Below, in pieces: positions 12,801 through 26,148 of a stretch of DNA of 64,000 bases. Origin of the DNA: Fomes fomentarius (Eukaryota > Basidiomycota > Agaricomycetes > Polyporales > Polyporaceae); the NCBI GenBank assembly GCA_022606135.1, contig JABYQN010000003.1, positions 558,001 through 622,000 of the forward strand. The letters run 5' to 3'. The notes beneath the pieces are model-generated. The model searched no databases and had not been told where the DNA came from. It saw only the letters and a list, made by a program, of their open reading frames with translations. The translations under genes were made by a program, and so were the position numbers. Each line of letters begins with the position of its first letter. The stretch's first letter is position 1.

Positions 12801-15258
12801 TGCAGGACACGTTGCGCCTGCTCACCCTGTGGTTCAAGTATGGTGCCCACGATGACGTTAGCCATGCGATGAGCAATGGCTTCACCGACGTCGAGGTCGA
12901 TACTTGGCTGGAAGTCATCCCTCAAGTAAGTAGCCTTTACCTCCCTCATTGCGCCATACGCTAACATCCTCCCAGATCATCGCTCGTATCCAGACCCCGA
13001 GCAGCAACATCAGGCGAAACATTAATAACCTACTCACGGAAGTTGGCAAGCACCATCCACAGGCCCTCGTCTACCCCCTCACCGTTGCGTCAAAGTCCTC
13101 GAGTGCTATCCGGAAGAAGGCAGCTCTGAATATGATGGACCGCATGAAGGAGCACAGCCCTGTCATAGTCGAGCAGGCCTTGCTCGTCGGTCATGAACTG
13201 ATCCGTGTCGCCATTTTGTGGCACGAACTCTGGCACGAAGGTCTCGAGGAGGCGTCTCGACTCTATTTCACCGACCACAACCCCATGGGCATGATCGCCT
13301 TCTTGGAGCCTCTCCACGATATGCTGGAAGCCGTGAGGAGTTCCTTGTTGTCTGCGATCACTTTCTAACCTGGTCTTTTCTTCTCTAACAGGGCCCCAAG
13401 ACTGCACGGGAGATCTCTTTTACTCAGGTGTTCGGCCGGGACTTGCACGAGGCTCGCGAAGCGTGTAGGCGATACACGATCTACAACGAGAAGCGTGATC
13501 TGGAGAAGGCTTGGGAGATATATTATGGAGTGAGTTGCTTCTGCTGGTGTTTGTATGCGCTGCATTGACGCAGCTTTGCCCTCCAGGTGTTCAAGAAAAT
13601 CGAGAAGCAGTTGCCACAGCTGACGACGCTCGACCTCCAGTACGTCTCCCCCGAGCTGCTGAAGGCGCACAATCTCGAACTTGCTGTACCTGGTGAGTTG
13701 CCCTGCACATCGCCTCACGCTCACTCGGTCGCTTACGCTGTGTATACAGGTACATATCAGAGCGGAAAGCCAGTGATCAAGATCGCCAGCTTCGCGCCCA
13801 AGCTGACCGTGATCTCGTCCAAGCAGCGGCCACGTCGGTTGTGTATCAAGGGCAGCGACGGCAAGGACCATCAGTTCATACTGAAGGGGCACGAAGACTT
13901 GCGGCAGGACGAGCGTGTGATGCAGCTCTTCAGCTTGGTCAATGGCTTGCTCGCGGTGGACACGGATTGCTTCAAGAGACGGCTCCACATCCAGTGCTTC
14001 CCTGTCATTCCTCTCGCCCCTAACGCTGGTCTGCTCGGATATGTCAAGGACAGTGACACGCTGCACGTGCTTGTCCGAGACTACCGAGAGTCTAGGAAAG
14101 TTCTTCTCAACATCGAGTACCGCTTGATGCTGCAGGTACGACATCATCCAGATGCGACGTAAACCCGCTATTGACATTCTGTGTAGATGGCGCCCGACTA
14201 TGAGAACTTAATCTTGCTGCAGAAGATTGAGGTCTTCGAGTACGCGCTCGAGAACACAACTGGACAAGACCTGTACCGTGTGCTCTGGCTCAAGAGCATT
14301 AACTCCGAACACTGGCTGGAGCGTCGAGCGACGTATACCCGCTCCCTCGCCGTCAACAGTATGGTTGGCCATATCCTTGGTCTTGGAGATCGCCACCCGT
14401 CCAACTTGATGCTGGAGCGCAACACGGGCAAGGTAGTGCACATCGACTTCGGCGACTGTTTCGAGGTGGCCATGCACCGCGAGAAGTTCCCAGAGAAGAT
14501 CCCCTTCCGATTGACGAGGATGCTCACGCATGCCATGGAAGTGAGCGGTATCGAGGGAAGCTTCAGGAACACGTGCGAGATCAGCATGAATGTGCTTCGG
14601 GAGAACAAGGAGTCGCTCATGGCCGTTCTCGAGGCGTTTGTCTACGACCCGCTCATCAACTGGCGGTTGATGCAACCAGACGTCGACACGCGTCGAGGAG
14701 AAGGTACGTGGTTTCCTTATCCCGCCATTCCTTCTCGCGCAGTCCATGCTGCCCCTCATCCCCATTCTATCCGACGCATTGGGCCTTACGTGTACGCCAT
14801 ATTTTAGGTGACAGTGGTCGAGCAGCGGACCTTGTACGCGCTGCGGCGTATCCCACAGCACCCATTCGCAAGCTGAAGGCGGACGAGAATGACATTCTGA
14901 ACGGTATGTTCCGAGATGGCACGATTGCGTTCGAGATATTGACCTCGGCTCCGTGCCATTCAGAGGCGCAAGAAGTCCGGAACGAGCGTGCGCTGTTCGT
15001 ATACAGACGCGTTCAAGATAAGCTCACAGGTACGTCATCGTGTCAATCGTCTGCAGCCCGTCCGCTCATGCAGATCCGTCCAGGACGAGATTTCAATCCA
15101 GACGAGGTCTTGACGGTCCCTGCGCAGGTAGACAAGCTCATTCTGCAGGCTACGTCCCTAGAAAACCTCTGCCAATGTTTCTCTGGATGGTACGTTGCTC
15201 CCTGGTGTTGCCTGGATCTCTGCTGACGTTCTGTCTGTGCAGGTGCGCATTCTGGTGA
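6802..15258 (+). CDS. TOR: TOR serine/threonine kinase (PIKK family), complete gene
   Basis: TOR is the central nutrient-sensing kinase of TORC1/TORC2. The start [20 protein letters not shown] (ATG 6802) is followed by a short first exon. About 7.1-10.6 kb encodes N-terminal HEAT repeats (e.g. [20 protein letters not shown]). The FAT domain covers about 10.7-12.9 kb ([34 protein letters not shown]). The FRB domain is at about 13.2-13.55 kb: [16 protein letters not shown] and, after an intron, [11 protein letters not shown]. The kinase domain (13.75-14.7 kb) shows [16 protein letters not shown], the catalytic loop [12 protein letters not shown] and the metal motif HIDFGDCFE. The FATC end is [14 protein letters not shown], joined over the last intron to CAFW-stop (TGA 15256-15258). 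I count some 20 introns of 50-70 nt. The C-terminal half matches animal mTOR nearly residue for residue. No frame break is visible in the kinase region. Confidence 0.96.
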
Positions 15259-15540
15259 TTTTCGCAGGGATTTTGTGATATTGTTGCACGCTTTCGATGT
15301 ATTGTATCCATTGCCTAGTGGACGGTCTTGCTATCTTTGTCTAGTAATAGAATGTACCATAGCCACCCTCGAGGTGCAGACAGTGTGTGCAGCACGGAGG
15401 ACACGTCCGGTGAGGAGAAACGGTCGGCTGATGCTGGGATTTCTGACAGCTCGGACGGTTTGGGCGGGTAGCGAGAGGGCGCGACCGCCTGTCACACGCC
15501 GTCGTTCTCGCTCATCCAACCAACTCGAGGCGGTGCTACG
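15259..15540. other. Short spacer between TOR and the RCC2-like gene
   Basis: A tandem head-to-tail spacer of 282 bp that must hold the TOR 3' end and the promoter of the next gene. No recognisable site stands out. Confidence 0.3.
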
Positions 15541-18045
<2,505 letters not shown>

Positions 18046-18519
18046 ACGACCCGGACCTGCGGATATCCGGTCCCAAATTTTCTCCCAACTCTCAATCTCA
18101 CTACTCGGTGTATCCATCCATCTTCCCTCATCTAAACGTTCCTGGTTTCGGATAGTGTACATACTCCCCAACTCTCCCTGTGCCTCTTTGTAGTTGTTAG
18201 CTGGACGGTCTGGGATCACGTGGGACCATGTAGTCGTCACGCCAGCGAGACTGTATTGTAATCTGGGTATATCTCCTATATGGACATCGTTCCACCAACT
18301 CAAACGACGGATGGACGACTGGCATCTACACACCGGGCTTCGGACGGACACGATGGGATAATCCAAGAAAGCAGCTGCTGAAACACATCTCGGTGTCCGC
18401 GCTAACGCTAACGGACGTCGGAGTGTCCGTACATCCCATAGCGCCGTACGACTACATTAAGCTCCGACATGTACCTGTACCCAAGACCAGACAGGACGCA
18501 CTGGCCGCGAGCTCCGAGC
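18046..18519. other. Convergent 3' intergenic region
   Basis: This interval lies between the ends of two convergent genes (RCC2-PHD and ERG9). I see no coding potential, and it probably holds two 3' UTRs. Confidence 0.4.
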
Positions 18520-20565
18520 TCAGGCAAAGTACTTCATGAGCACCCACGCAGCACCGAGACTGATAGCGAGAATGATGACGAACGCGGCGCCGAGGTACAG
18601 GAACATCTCGACGTAGGAGCCCTCCTGGGCGGCATTGCCGTTGGCGCGCGCGTCGAGCTTCTCCGCCGCCTGCGGGTGCTTCGCGCGGAACTCAGACATG
18701 CGCTTCTCGCGCTGGATCTCGCGGTCGCGCACCATCGAGGCCTCGACGACCTTGGAGCGCATGTCCGCCGCATCGTACATCACGCCGCCCGACATGGCCT
18801 TGAGCTGGACGAAGGTCGGGTAGTGCCGCTCGCACCATTGTTCGATCTGAGACAGCGATAGGTGAGTACGTGCGCGGTCGGGGGCTCGGTAGGAGGGAAG
18901 ATATACAACGTACCTTGCCGCAGGCTACTGAGAGCCGGAGGAAGCTGGGGTCTGCTGGGAGCGCACGGGCGTGCATTTTCCGCGAGTAGTCGCGGAACAT
19001 GTATGCGACGTCTCGGGGGTTCGTCGACTTCATGATGAGCTACAGCCACGCAAGTTCGATGAGCATATATGCGCTGAAATCAAGCCCCCATGTCGGCCAC
19101 GCCACGCACCGAAGCCGCCTCTGCCTTGCGGATCTTGATATGCCTCTGGAACATGTCGTAGTTCATGAAGCACAGCGAAAGCGTCGCCATCGCCATCGTC
19201 TGCGGGATCGCGCAGAATGAGAACACGCTCTGCTTCGACAGTAGGCGGAGGTAGTCGAGCGAGTCACACGCATGCGAGAGAACGTCGACGACCATGCCCG
19301 TCTGCACCCACAGCGCCTGCTTCTCGTTCCCCGGCTGGTAGATCTCGACAAGGTCCTTGAAGCCGGGCTTTCCGCCCGCCGCCTGCCCGTACTCGGCGCG
19401 GCCCCAGATCTCGCGCGGCCAGAAGAAGCGGCGCTCCTCGGCGTCCTCGCGGAAGTCGCGGATGATGTTCGTCTTCTGGAGCATGATGCCCATTGCGTTC
19501 GAGAGCTCGAGCTGCTGCCCGAGCCAGTCCGCCTCCTTGCCGGACGCGGACCAGAAGCGCGTAAGTCCCTCGCCGACGAGCCCGGCGACGTAGTGGCAGT
19601 AGAGGTTGTACTCGTCGATGGTCTCGACGTATATGGAATTTGTCGTTGCTGCTTTATGTGCGTAGTCTGCCATGCCGGTTTGCATCTTCTCAGTGACGTC
19701 AATTATGATGTCGCGATACCTGCGGGGTGTAGACGATCATGTCAGTCCTGGCAATTCTGTACGGTAGTGAAGCGGAGAGCGACGTACCGAGAATCTAACC
19801 GGTTAAGCTCCGAGCTGACGACGGTCCACTCTACGAGTACTTGCCTGTCTTTTTCCAATGGCCCGCATTCGTCGAAGGTCCAGTCGGGCTTTACGGCTAG
19901 TTTATGGAATTGGCGGAGGATAGGTTGTTTTTTCTCGTCAGGAAGCGTCATGTCGTCTTCAATCGTGTCGAGGCCTCGTAGTACAAGATAGAATAGGCAC
20001 ACCTGTAGGCATGTGAGCTTTTGGCCGCATATTGATAGAAAAAGGGATATGCGTCCTCCATGGCCGCGCTGGCATAGTACTTCGCTACATATGATACCTG
20101 AGGCACGCTAGCAGCCATGCACACATGCTATGTGACCGCACGGTACGACGTGATGCATGTGAACCTACATCTACCAGGCTTTTCAAGCACATTGCCCCAA
20201 ACGAGCCACGCGTCCACAGTCCGGGCCTACATATAGAGGGTAGTCTCCATACCGTAGGTCCGACAGGTGGGGTGCGTTTGAGGGGCTTGATGTGGGGTGA
20301 CGCGGAGAGCACGGAACAAGACAGAGACACTCACCACTCTTGCCAGATCGCCCTCGAGCTCCTTTATGACACCCGAAAAACTACGACTTGTCTGGTCGAG
20401 GAACTCCCAACACCTGCGCATCGACGGGCGGTCCCATCCCGAGGTGGCATGTTCTGAGGGTTGTGTGATGTCGCGCTTGGGTTCGTGCCAGACCTTGTAT
20501 TGGATGAGGGTGCGGAACTCGAGGGGGTGGGTGAGCAGGAGGACGAGCATAGACGCGGCACCCAT
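18520..20565 (-). CDS. ERG9: Squalene synthase (farnesyl-diphosphate farnesyltransferase)
   Basis: It condenses two farnesyl diphosphates to squalene, the first committed step of ergosterol synthesis, at the ER membrane. The start MGAASMLVLLLTHPLEFRTL is the ATG at 20565. Exon 1 ends ELEGDLARV and joins, over an unusually long intron of about 325 nt, to VCLFYLVLRGLDTIEDDMTL, which holds the first Asp-rich motif DTIEDD. Later motifs are YCHYVAGLVGEGLTRFW, the second Asp-rich motif NIIRDFREDAEERRFFWP, and FCAIPQTMAMATLSLCF. The protein ends with a hydrophobic anchor (MFLYLGAAFVIILAISLGAA, then WVLMKYFA), as expected for this tail-anchored enzyme. All catalytic motifs are intact. Five exons seem likely. 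Erg9 is divergent from the ORF at 20837, with 271 bp between. Confidence 0.96.
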
Positions 20566-20836
20566 TATGTCGTGTTTGATTTTTGGTAGAATAAGGATAT
20601 CACTGTCGTCGAGGGCGGTCGAGTCTGGGGGTCCGCGCCTTGCTCTCGCTGTGACACTGACTTTGCCCTCCCCAAGTCGTACCACTCCTCCTTCCACGTG
20701 ACCGGTCCCCGTCCCGCTACCGCCGCGACGGATGCTTTTTCCCGTTCTGGGAAAGTTGACATTTCTCCGCGTTGGACAGGATCAACGCAGAACCATCTCT
20801 ATCTTCGTCCACTCGGACACCCAGGCCCGCACGACC

Positions 20837-21046
20837 ATGGATACTCCCCTCACGCCTCCTCTCCGCCTCCAGACTCTGCGCGTCCAGCCAATTCCACCAG
20901 AGCTCGCGCAGAAGCGCCTCGACAACTTCCTTCACCGCTTTCGCGCCCGCAGTCTCGCAAAAAACAGCGGCGAGACCACGATCTCGGCGCAGCTGCAGAA
21001 ACTGGCAGACGCGCTCAGTGAGGAGAACGATCGCGGACATTCATGA
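20837..21046 (+). CDS. Small ORF or first exon of a hypothetical protein
   Basis: The ATG at 20837 opens a 69-codon frame (MDTPLTPPLRLQTLRVQPIP, then PELAQKRLDNFLHRFRARSL) that looks coding: amphipathic, Arg/Leu-rich, and ending ISAQLQKLADALSEE before a stop at 21044. A donor-like gtgagg sits at SEE and another (gaggtaag) just after the stop. It may be the first exon of the gene whose clear exons lie at 22464-23577, but I could not join them. Family not recognised. Confidence 0.4.
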   Translation: MDTPLTPPLRLQTLRVQPIPPELAQKRLDNFLHRFRARSLAKNSGETTISAQLQKLADALSEENDRGHS

Positions 21047-22463
21047 GGTAAGCCCGTCTAGACGCATTCTTGATTACTTTCAAGGTCCCAATAGAGGCTG
21101 TGCCTCCGATCTCCTAGGTCGAGGATCAACACACGTTCTCAGCCATTCTCTAGTCCAGTCGTCTGGCCTGCATGCATGCTATTCATCCACATCGTCGCGA
21201 TATGTCCTGATCATCTGCGCGTATCCGGCCGGAACTGTGTGTCTCTGTGAACTATGGAACTTTCCCAGTTTCCCCATACCCCTTCCCGTGTTGAGCTCGG
21301 AGTTTACTGTCCCCCTCCTGGCGCGTGAGGATGTCGCATTCGTGCTCCATGATCTCTTGTCAACGATTCGCAGTAGCCGCGAAAGACAAGGACGCATGAG
21401 GGGTGGTGCATATGGGCCCTTCCTCGTGCTGATCAAGTCGTCCACAGGCATGTCGGCATTGTTGTGATAGCCTTTCGTCGATGTCAATCTCACCGCTATA
21501 CCATCCTCAGCTTTTGCGTTCCTGCCGCTCGGAGAACGCCTGCAATCATCCCCGATTCGGAGTGTTGTTCATTAGGCACTTCGCGGCAGTTGCCTTGCAT
21601 GACTCATCTGCCGTGTGTTCTCCATCCGGTGACACACCAAGCTGCGGCCTCAGTTCGAAACGCTTCATACAGCGCGCATGAGCACCCTCACTCCGATATC
21701 TCGTCCGGTTGGTCTCGCCAGAGCTTACATGCGTCGGATACAAGTCACAGCATGCAAGGGCGTGTGATCCTGCCGCCGTCTTATGTTACTTCATGTACTG
21801 ATCCGTACTGATCCCTCGGATTCAATCCTGTGAGTAAGGTGTCAAAGGCGCCTCTATACCCATATTTTGGCGCGTAACCGTGGAACGAAGTGCTGGCAAT
21901 CTGTTGAGGCGCGAAAGCAGTGCATGTGCCTATGCTGTCGCCACTGTACATGTCACACGTTCGCGGTGAACGACGATGCAACAGCTCCCTGGCTGGGGCT
22001 CTGGCCCATCCGATTGCTCCGGATCCACCGTTGTCTGCACCGCAATGGCCGTACGAACACTCCGTCGCCTCGGCCGCCCGCAATTTACACACGCCAACGT
22101 TCATCGTTCTTTTTCCTCGTTCCATCCTCCTTCGGAGCGCACGGTTAACTTGTTCCAACAGTGTTCCCTCCGGTGACGGCGGCGTGGTCTGAGGCTCCTT
22201 CCACACGAACACGTGTTTGGCGCTAGACTCTATGTGGTTATATACCCGACGGACTGCGCTGGAGGACTGCAGTCGCCCCGTCTCGCCCACAGACCACTTC
22301 CTACTTGTCTCCCATCGAACTCAGTGCATCATGACAGGCGCGACATTCGGACTTTGTATGGTCTGCTTTCAATCCACGTTCGGCGTGTGCTGCGTTACTT
22401 GCCGGAACCTACTGCAATGCATTGGTCCTGATCCCAGTGTACGTCCTGAGTCGTACATCCGCA
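21047..22463. other. Unresolved interval between two hypothetical coding parts
   Basis: About 1.4 kb with only short, low-quality frames on both strands. It is too long for a normal intron in this genome. It may contain further small exons or an old insertion, but I cannot identify either. Confidence 0.3.
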
Positions 22464-23577
22464 CATTCCCTTCCAGACTGACCTTCTCCTGCATGATAAC
22501 AAGACCCCAGCCAAAGCCTATGCGTATTCAGTATCCTCGTCTTCCTCTACCAACTCCGAGTTTGGGTCTGAGAAAGTCAAGGCAATGGACATTGATTCGG
22601 ACACAGACGTAGACTCCGAACTGGACTCGGAAACAGATGTAGAGGCAGACGCAGACAAGGGAGCAGACATCACGGTGAGTACGCACCCTTAAGACGTTGT
22701 GCCGTCCAACATGATGTGTGCACCGGAAACTATGATCTGACTCCAATCCCGCACGCCACTGCACCGCAACCGCAATCGCATCTCAACACACAAGCAGATA
22801 ATCGCACAAGATCCGTACCGCAACGGCGCCTCGCTTATTACATCCGGCATCCAATCACAATCCCCTTTCCGCTCGCCATCCGCTCGCAACCATGTCACGT
22901 TCGGCCCCCTCCGCCTCGACCGCGCAACTACGGTCTTTTCATCTAGCTCTCGCTCTTACCGCGACCGAGGAGAGCATTTAGACGCGGATGCGGATGCGGA
23001 ATTGAACACGGAGTCTGACCTCAATGGTACGGCTGCGGGTACACTGCGTTTCCCGGGTTGCGATGAGCCCGCCTTCCCGGCAGACGTCGCGCTCAACTCC
23101 GTCCGGATTCTCGTAAGTGCCTGCTCTTCATCGCCCCTCCATTCCTCCGGCTCTCCTTCCGCGCCCACCGTGGCACGGTAACTCAAGGCGTACCGGACTC
23201 GGTCTCACTCGCGCTTGCTTGCAGGTCAAGGGCCACGAGCCATACTCGCACGAGCACCGGGCAAACACCCCTTGCGAGAGCGGGAAGACAACACGCCTCA
23301 CGCGCGGGGAGCTCGCTGCGACCCTTGCGGAGGACGTTCAACGCTTTCTCGTAAGTCGGCGCCCTTGCTTGCTCAAAGCGCGCGCTCGCGCTTCGTCGTT
23401 CACTGGCTGACTGTGCCCCGGTGATGTGTACAGGTTCGAGAGGCGCAGAGCGGGAACCCGCTTCACCATGGGGGCAAGGAAGCCGCCCTCGACCGGTTAT
23501 TCTTGCTCGGCGTCGACCACGACGTCTCCACAGGCATCCTTCAACCCGTCATCGGTATCTCAACGATCTCGGACTGA
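22464..23577 (+). CDS. Hypothetical acidic protein (last four exons)
   Basis: Four exon-like stretches share good splice sites. The first begins after cccttccag near 22471 (TDLLLHDNKTPAKAYAYSV, then a Ser run). It runs into a strongly acidic segment (MDIDSDTDVDSELDSETDVE) and ends at gtgagt 22675. The second (about 22970-23112) carries DADADAELNTESDLNGTAAG and FPADVALNSVRIL. The third (23225-23350) reads VKGHEPYSHEHRANTPCESG and LAEDVQRFL. The last (23432-23577) reads VREAQSGNPLHHGGKEAALD and ends GISTISD-stop. The phase between the first and second stretch is unresolved. The acidic tract suggests a nuclear or chaperone-like protein, but I do not recognise the family. The true start may be the ATG at 20837. 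Confidence 0.5.
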
Positions 23578-24332
23578 ACTTCTGCATCGGAACAAGTAGA
23601 GTACGTCACTGGACATCAATTTTGTAGCATGCTTTATATTGCTTCTCTTGTCTTCCTTATGCATATACCTAGTAACAACACATGCAGACTAGCGCTATAG
23701 TATACCTAATATAGATCCATGCGATGTAATTCCAGCCTACCTCGTCCGCCATCTTGATTTAGTGACAATCAATGTCCAATGCATTCAGCACTATTTGCCA
23801 CCCTAGGATGAATCGCCTGAATTGATCGCACGCAAGCTCGATATGTATGCAAGAAAGGCTGGGCTATACATTCATCTCAAAGAGGAGACCGCGACACAAA
23901 TGACACAACATACCATGACACGACAAAGACCGGACCACCCATCCGATGGCTTCCTATCGCTGTCAGCATCGACATGATTCTCGTTCCTTAAAGCTCGAAG
24001 CGGTCACCTCCGAGCTGTGCCTGTGAGCCGGCGCCATCTCTCTGAATCTCAGCAGGGGGGCAGATCGCACGGAATGGTGCGACAACTTGAAGGATCCCCG
24101 AAAGGCAAGTAGTAACTCTACCGTCTCCTCTGAATATGTTGGACAGATTCATGTTATTGCACCCAATCCACTGGTGCCAAGTCGGAACAAGAGTGAGGCC
24201 TCCGACAGTGAGTGAGCGGCGCTGGCCGCGTGTTATCATGCTATGCTCGGAAACTTTTACCCTTAGCGACATTTCCCCATATAGCAACAATCAACTCGGG
24301 CCAACTGAAGTAGGTCCAGGGAGTGACAAAAA
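23578..24332. other. Gene-free interval upstream of a tRNA
   Basis: AT-richer DNA between the hypothetical gene and tRNA-Pro. Only short random frames are present, and I see no repeat or RNA gene. Confidence 0.35.
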
Positions 24333-24416
24333 GGGCCTGGCCGGGAATTGAACCCGGGACCTCCTCCAAACGACGGAACGCCCTAAGAAGGAATCATACT
24401 ACTAGACCACCAGGCC
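24333..24416 (-). tRNA. tRNA-Pro (anticodon AGG) with a 12-nt intron
   Basis: Read on the minus strand, the acceptor arms are at 24410-24416 and 24334-24340. The anticodon stem CCTTC pairs with GGAGG (plus positions 24363-24367). The intron lies at 24369-24380, one base 3' of the AGG anticodon. The mature sequence equals that of the tRNA at 4018-4102, while the intron (12 nt, different bases) does not. Confidence 0.93.
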
Positions 24417-25920
24417 ACGTTCAATGATGTTACGCTTGCTTATATGAGGTGCGGGCGCTGTTTTGGCGCCTGTGCCATAGATTGATGCTTGATGCACTCA
24501 CAACTGTCACGATGTGCGCAGAGAGAGCGGGAAACTGTTACGCGTACTAGGCCCCTATGACTGCGGTGGTCCTCACAGCTCAGGGTTCTGACCGTGCGGG
24601 TACTTTGACAAGAGCCTTATATGCTCCTACCTGGCACAATGATAGGTGCGAGAGGGAGGAGCTGTACTACCATACCACAACGCTGCTCTACGTCCATCCT
24701 GAGCTCTACACTGTCTGGAAGCGCTTCAGGAGCGCCACGCTCCGAGCTATGAGGTACAAGGAGTACTGCGCTCGGCGCGAGATGCTTAGGCCTCTGAGCT
24801 CATACCTAAACTAAGGAAATTGTTTCCAACAACTTTCGTATGACGAGTGTTTGGGCGAAGCAGCACCGGAAGGTATGCTCCAGTCACTGTTGTAGCTGCG
24901 ATATGAGAGGCCAACTAATCGCGCACAACCGACGCCAATGCAAAACGACGCCAATGTACGCTGCAAGTTGTACCGAGGTAGGTAGCCCTTTTCGCGGTCA
25001 GCCGAATTTGGATGCTTGCCTTCTCACGGCACGCAGCTCGTCGCTGCCAGAGTTAGCCACAGTCTAGATCATGCCGGAAGCGGTCATAACGCGTTCCAGT
25101 TGGACGTAATGACTAGTGCCTGGGAAACCGTATTGCCTAGAGTTCAAGATAATCGACGCAGGTACGTGATCAGATAGTGCACACCGTGTTTCCTGCGTGG
25201 ATATCTTTGCGCAGCTCCGCCTCTTCAAGAAATCCGAATGATCATATGGATCTGCGGGCATTGTCGCTTCGGGTCTCGTGAGTCTCCCTCTGTGTCCCTG
25301 TGCGGATTGAACGCTCACAGCCATGTTGCCGTAGTACGCGGCAATCGAACCGTCGTTGAGCGCGAGGTGGTATTTGTCAAGCAGTCGCGTGTTGCACAAG
25401 TTGACTCGGATGGCGATTGTGCGTACCCGTCATCTCATAGCTGTCTGGCCAGATGGACCGTCGCTCGTCTCTGACGATTTCCAGGGTGCACACCGGAAGG
25501 CTCTTCGCTCCACCGTCGGCTTCTTCTGCAACGACAGGGGATTCTATATGCGCCGAGGGACCAAATAAAGCATGGAAGAGTCCCAATGGACTTGGAGGCA
25601 TTAATCGGAGCGGGCGGTGGCGCCAGGGTTCACCTGCGTAAGTGTTGCATAATCACTTCTTTCCATACTAACACTAACATGGACGGAGCCTAAACATAGC
25701 AGTGCGTAAACCATTGTTAATATATGCTAAGTCGGATCTTCGCGACGTCGACCCTCCGACACACTCATCCCTGCGCATCACGGTAGAACGTCTGGAATGT
25801 GGCATATGAATTCGCAGCTACAACAACAGCCCATCCTACACACGAGGGGCACACGGCGCGATGGGGTTCAACGGTCAGCGACTCAGAACGGGCGTGGGAA
25901 AGGGTAGGGACGACGAGCGT
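24417..25920. other. Gene-poor interval
   Basis: Several frames of 60-110 codons occur on both strands, but none reads like protein or shows matching splice sites. I find no transposase, integrase or tandem repeat. The metallothionein 3' end lies at its right side. Confidence 0.35.
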
Positions 25921-26148
25921 TCAGTGGCACTTGCACTCGCCCTCCTTGCAGCCGCAGCTAGGTTCGCGAGTCAGAGGGTCGCTCCTCGTCATTGGGGCGA
26001 GCACTACTCACTTCGAGACGCAGTTGCAGGTGGTGGAACCGCAGGCGGCGTTCTTGGGAACGTCAAAAGTGGTCTACGAGGGTCACGGCGGTCAGCGTGT
26101 AGTTGCGAAGGTGGGCGACGCCGGACGACGGACACTCACGGCGTACAT
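25921..26148 (-). CDS. Fungal metallothionein, 35 aa, three exons
   Basis: Splicing 26148-26140 (9 nt), 26073-26012 (62 nt) and 25957-25921 (37 nt) gives a 35-residue protein. It opens MYATTFDVPKNAACGSTTCN and finishes CVSNCGCKEGECKCH. Seven cysteines lie in the pattern C-x4-C-x-C-x3-C-x-C-x4-C-x-C, the layout of short fungal metallothioneins that bind Cu(I) or other soft metals through thiolates. Both introns (66 and 54 nt) start gtgagt and end with TAG. The first interrupts the gene after only three codons, and the stop TGA is at 25921-25923. There is no signal peptide, so the protein is cytosolic. The usual glycine after CNC is Val here. A TATA-like GATAAAAG lies about 90 bp upstream. Metal induction is known for the family but no site is proven here. 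Its size makes it easy to miss. Confidence 0.9.
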
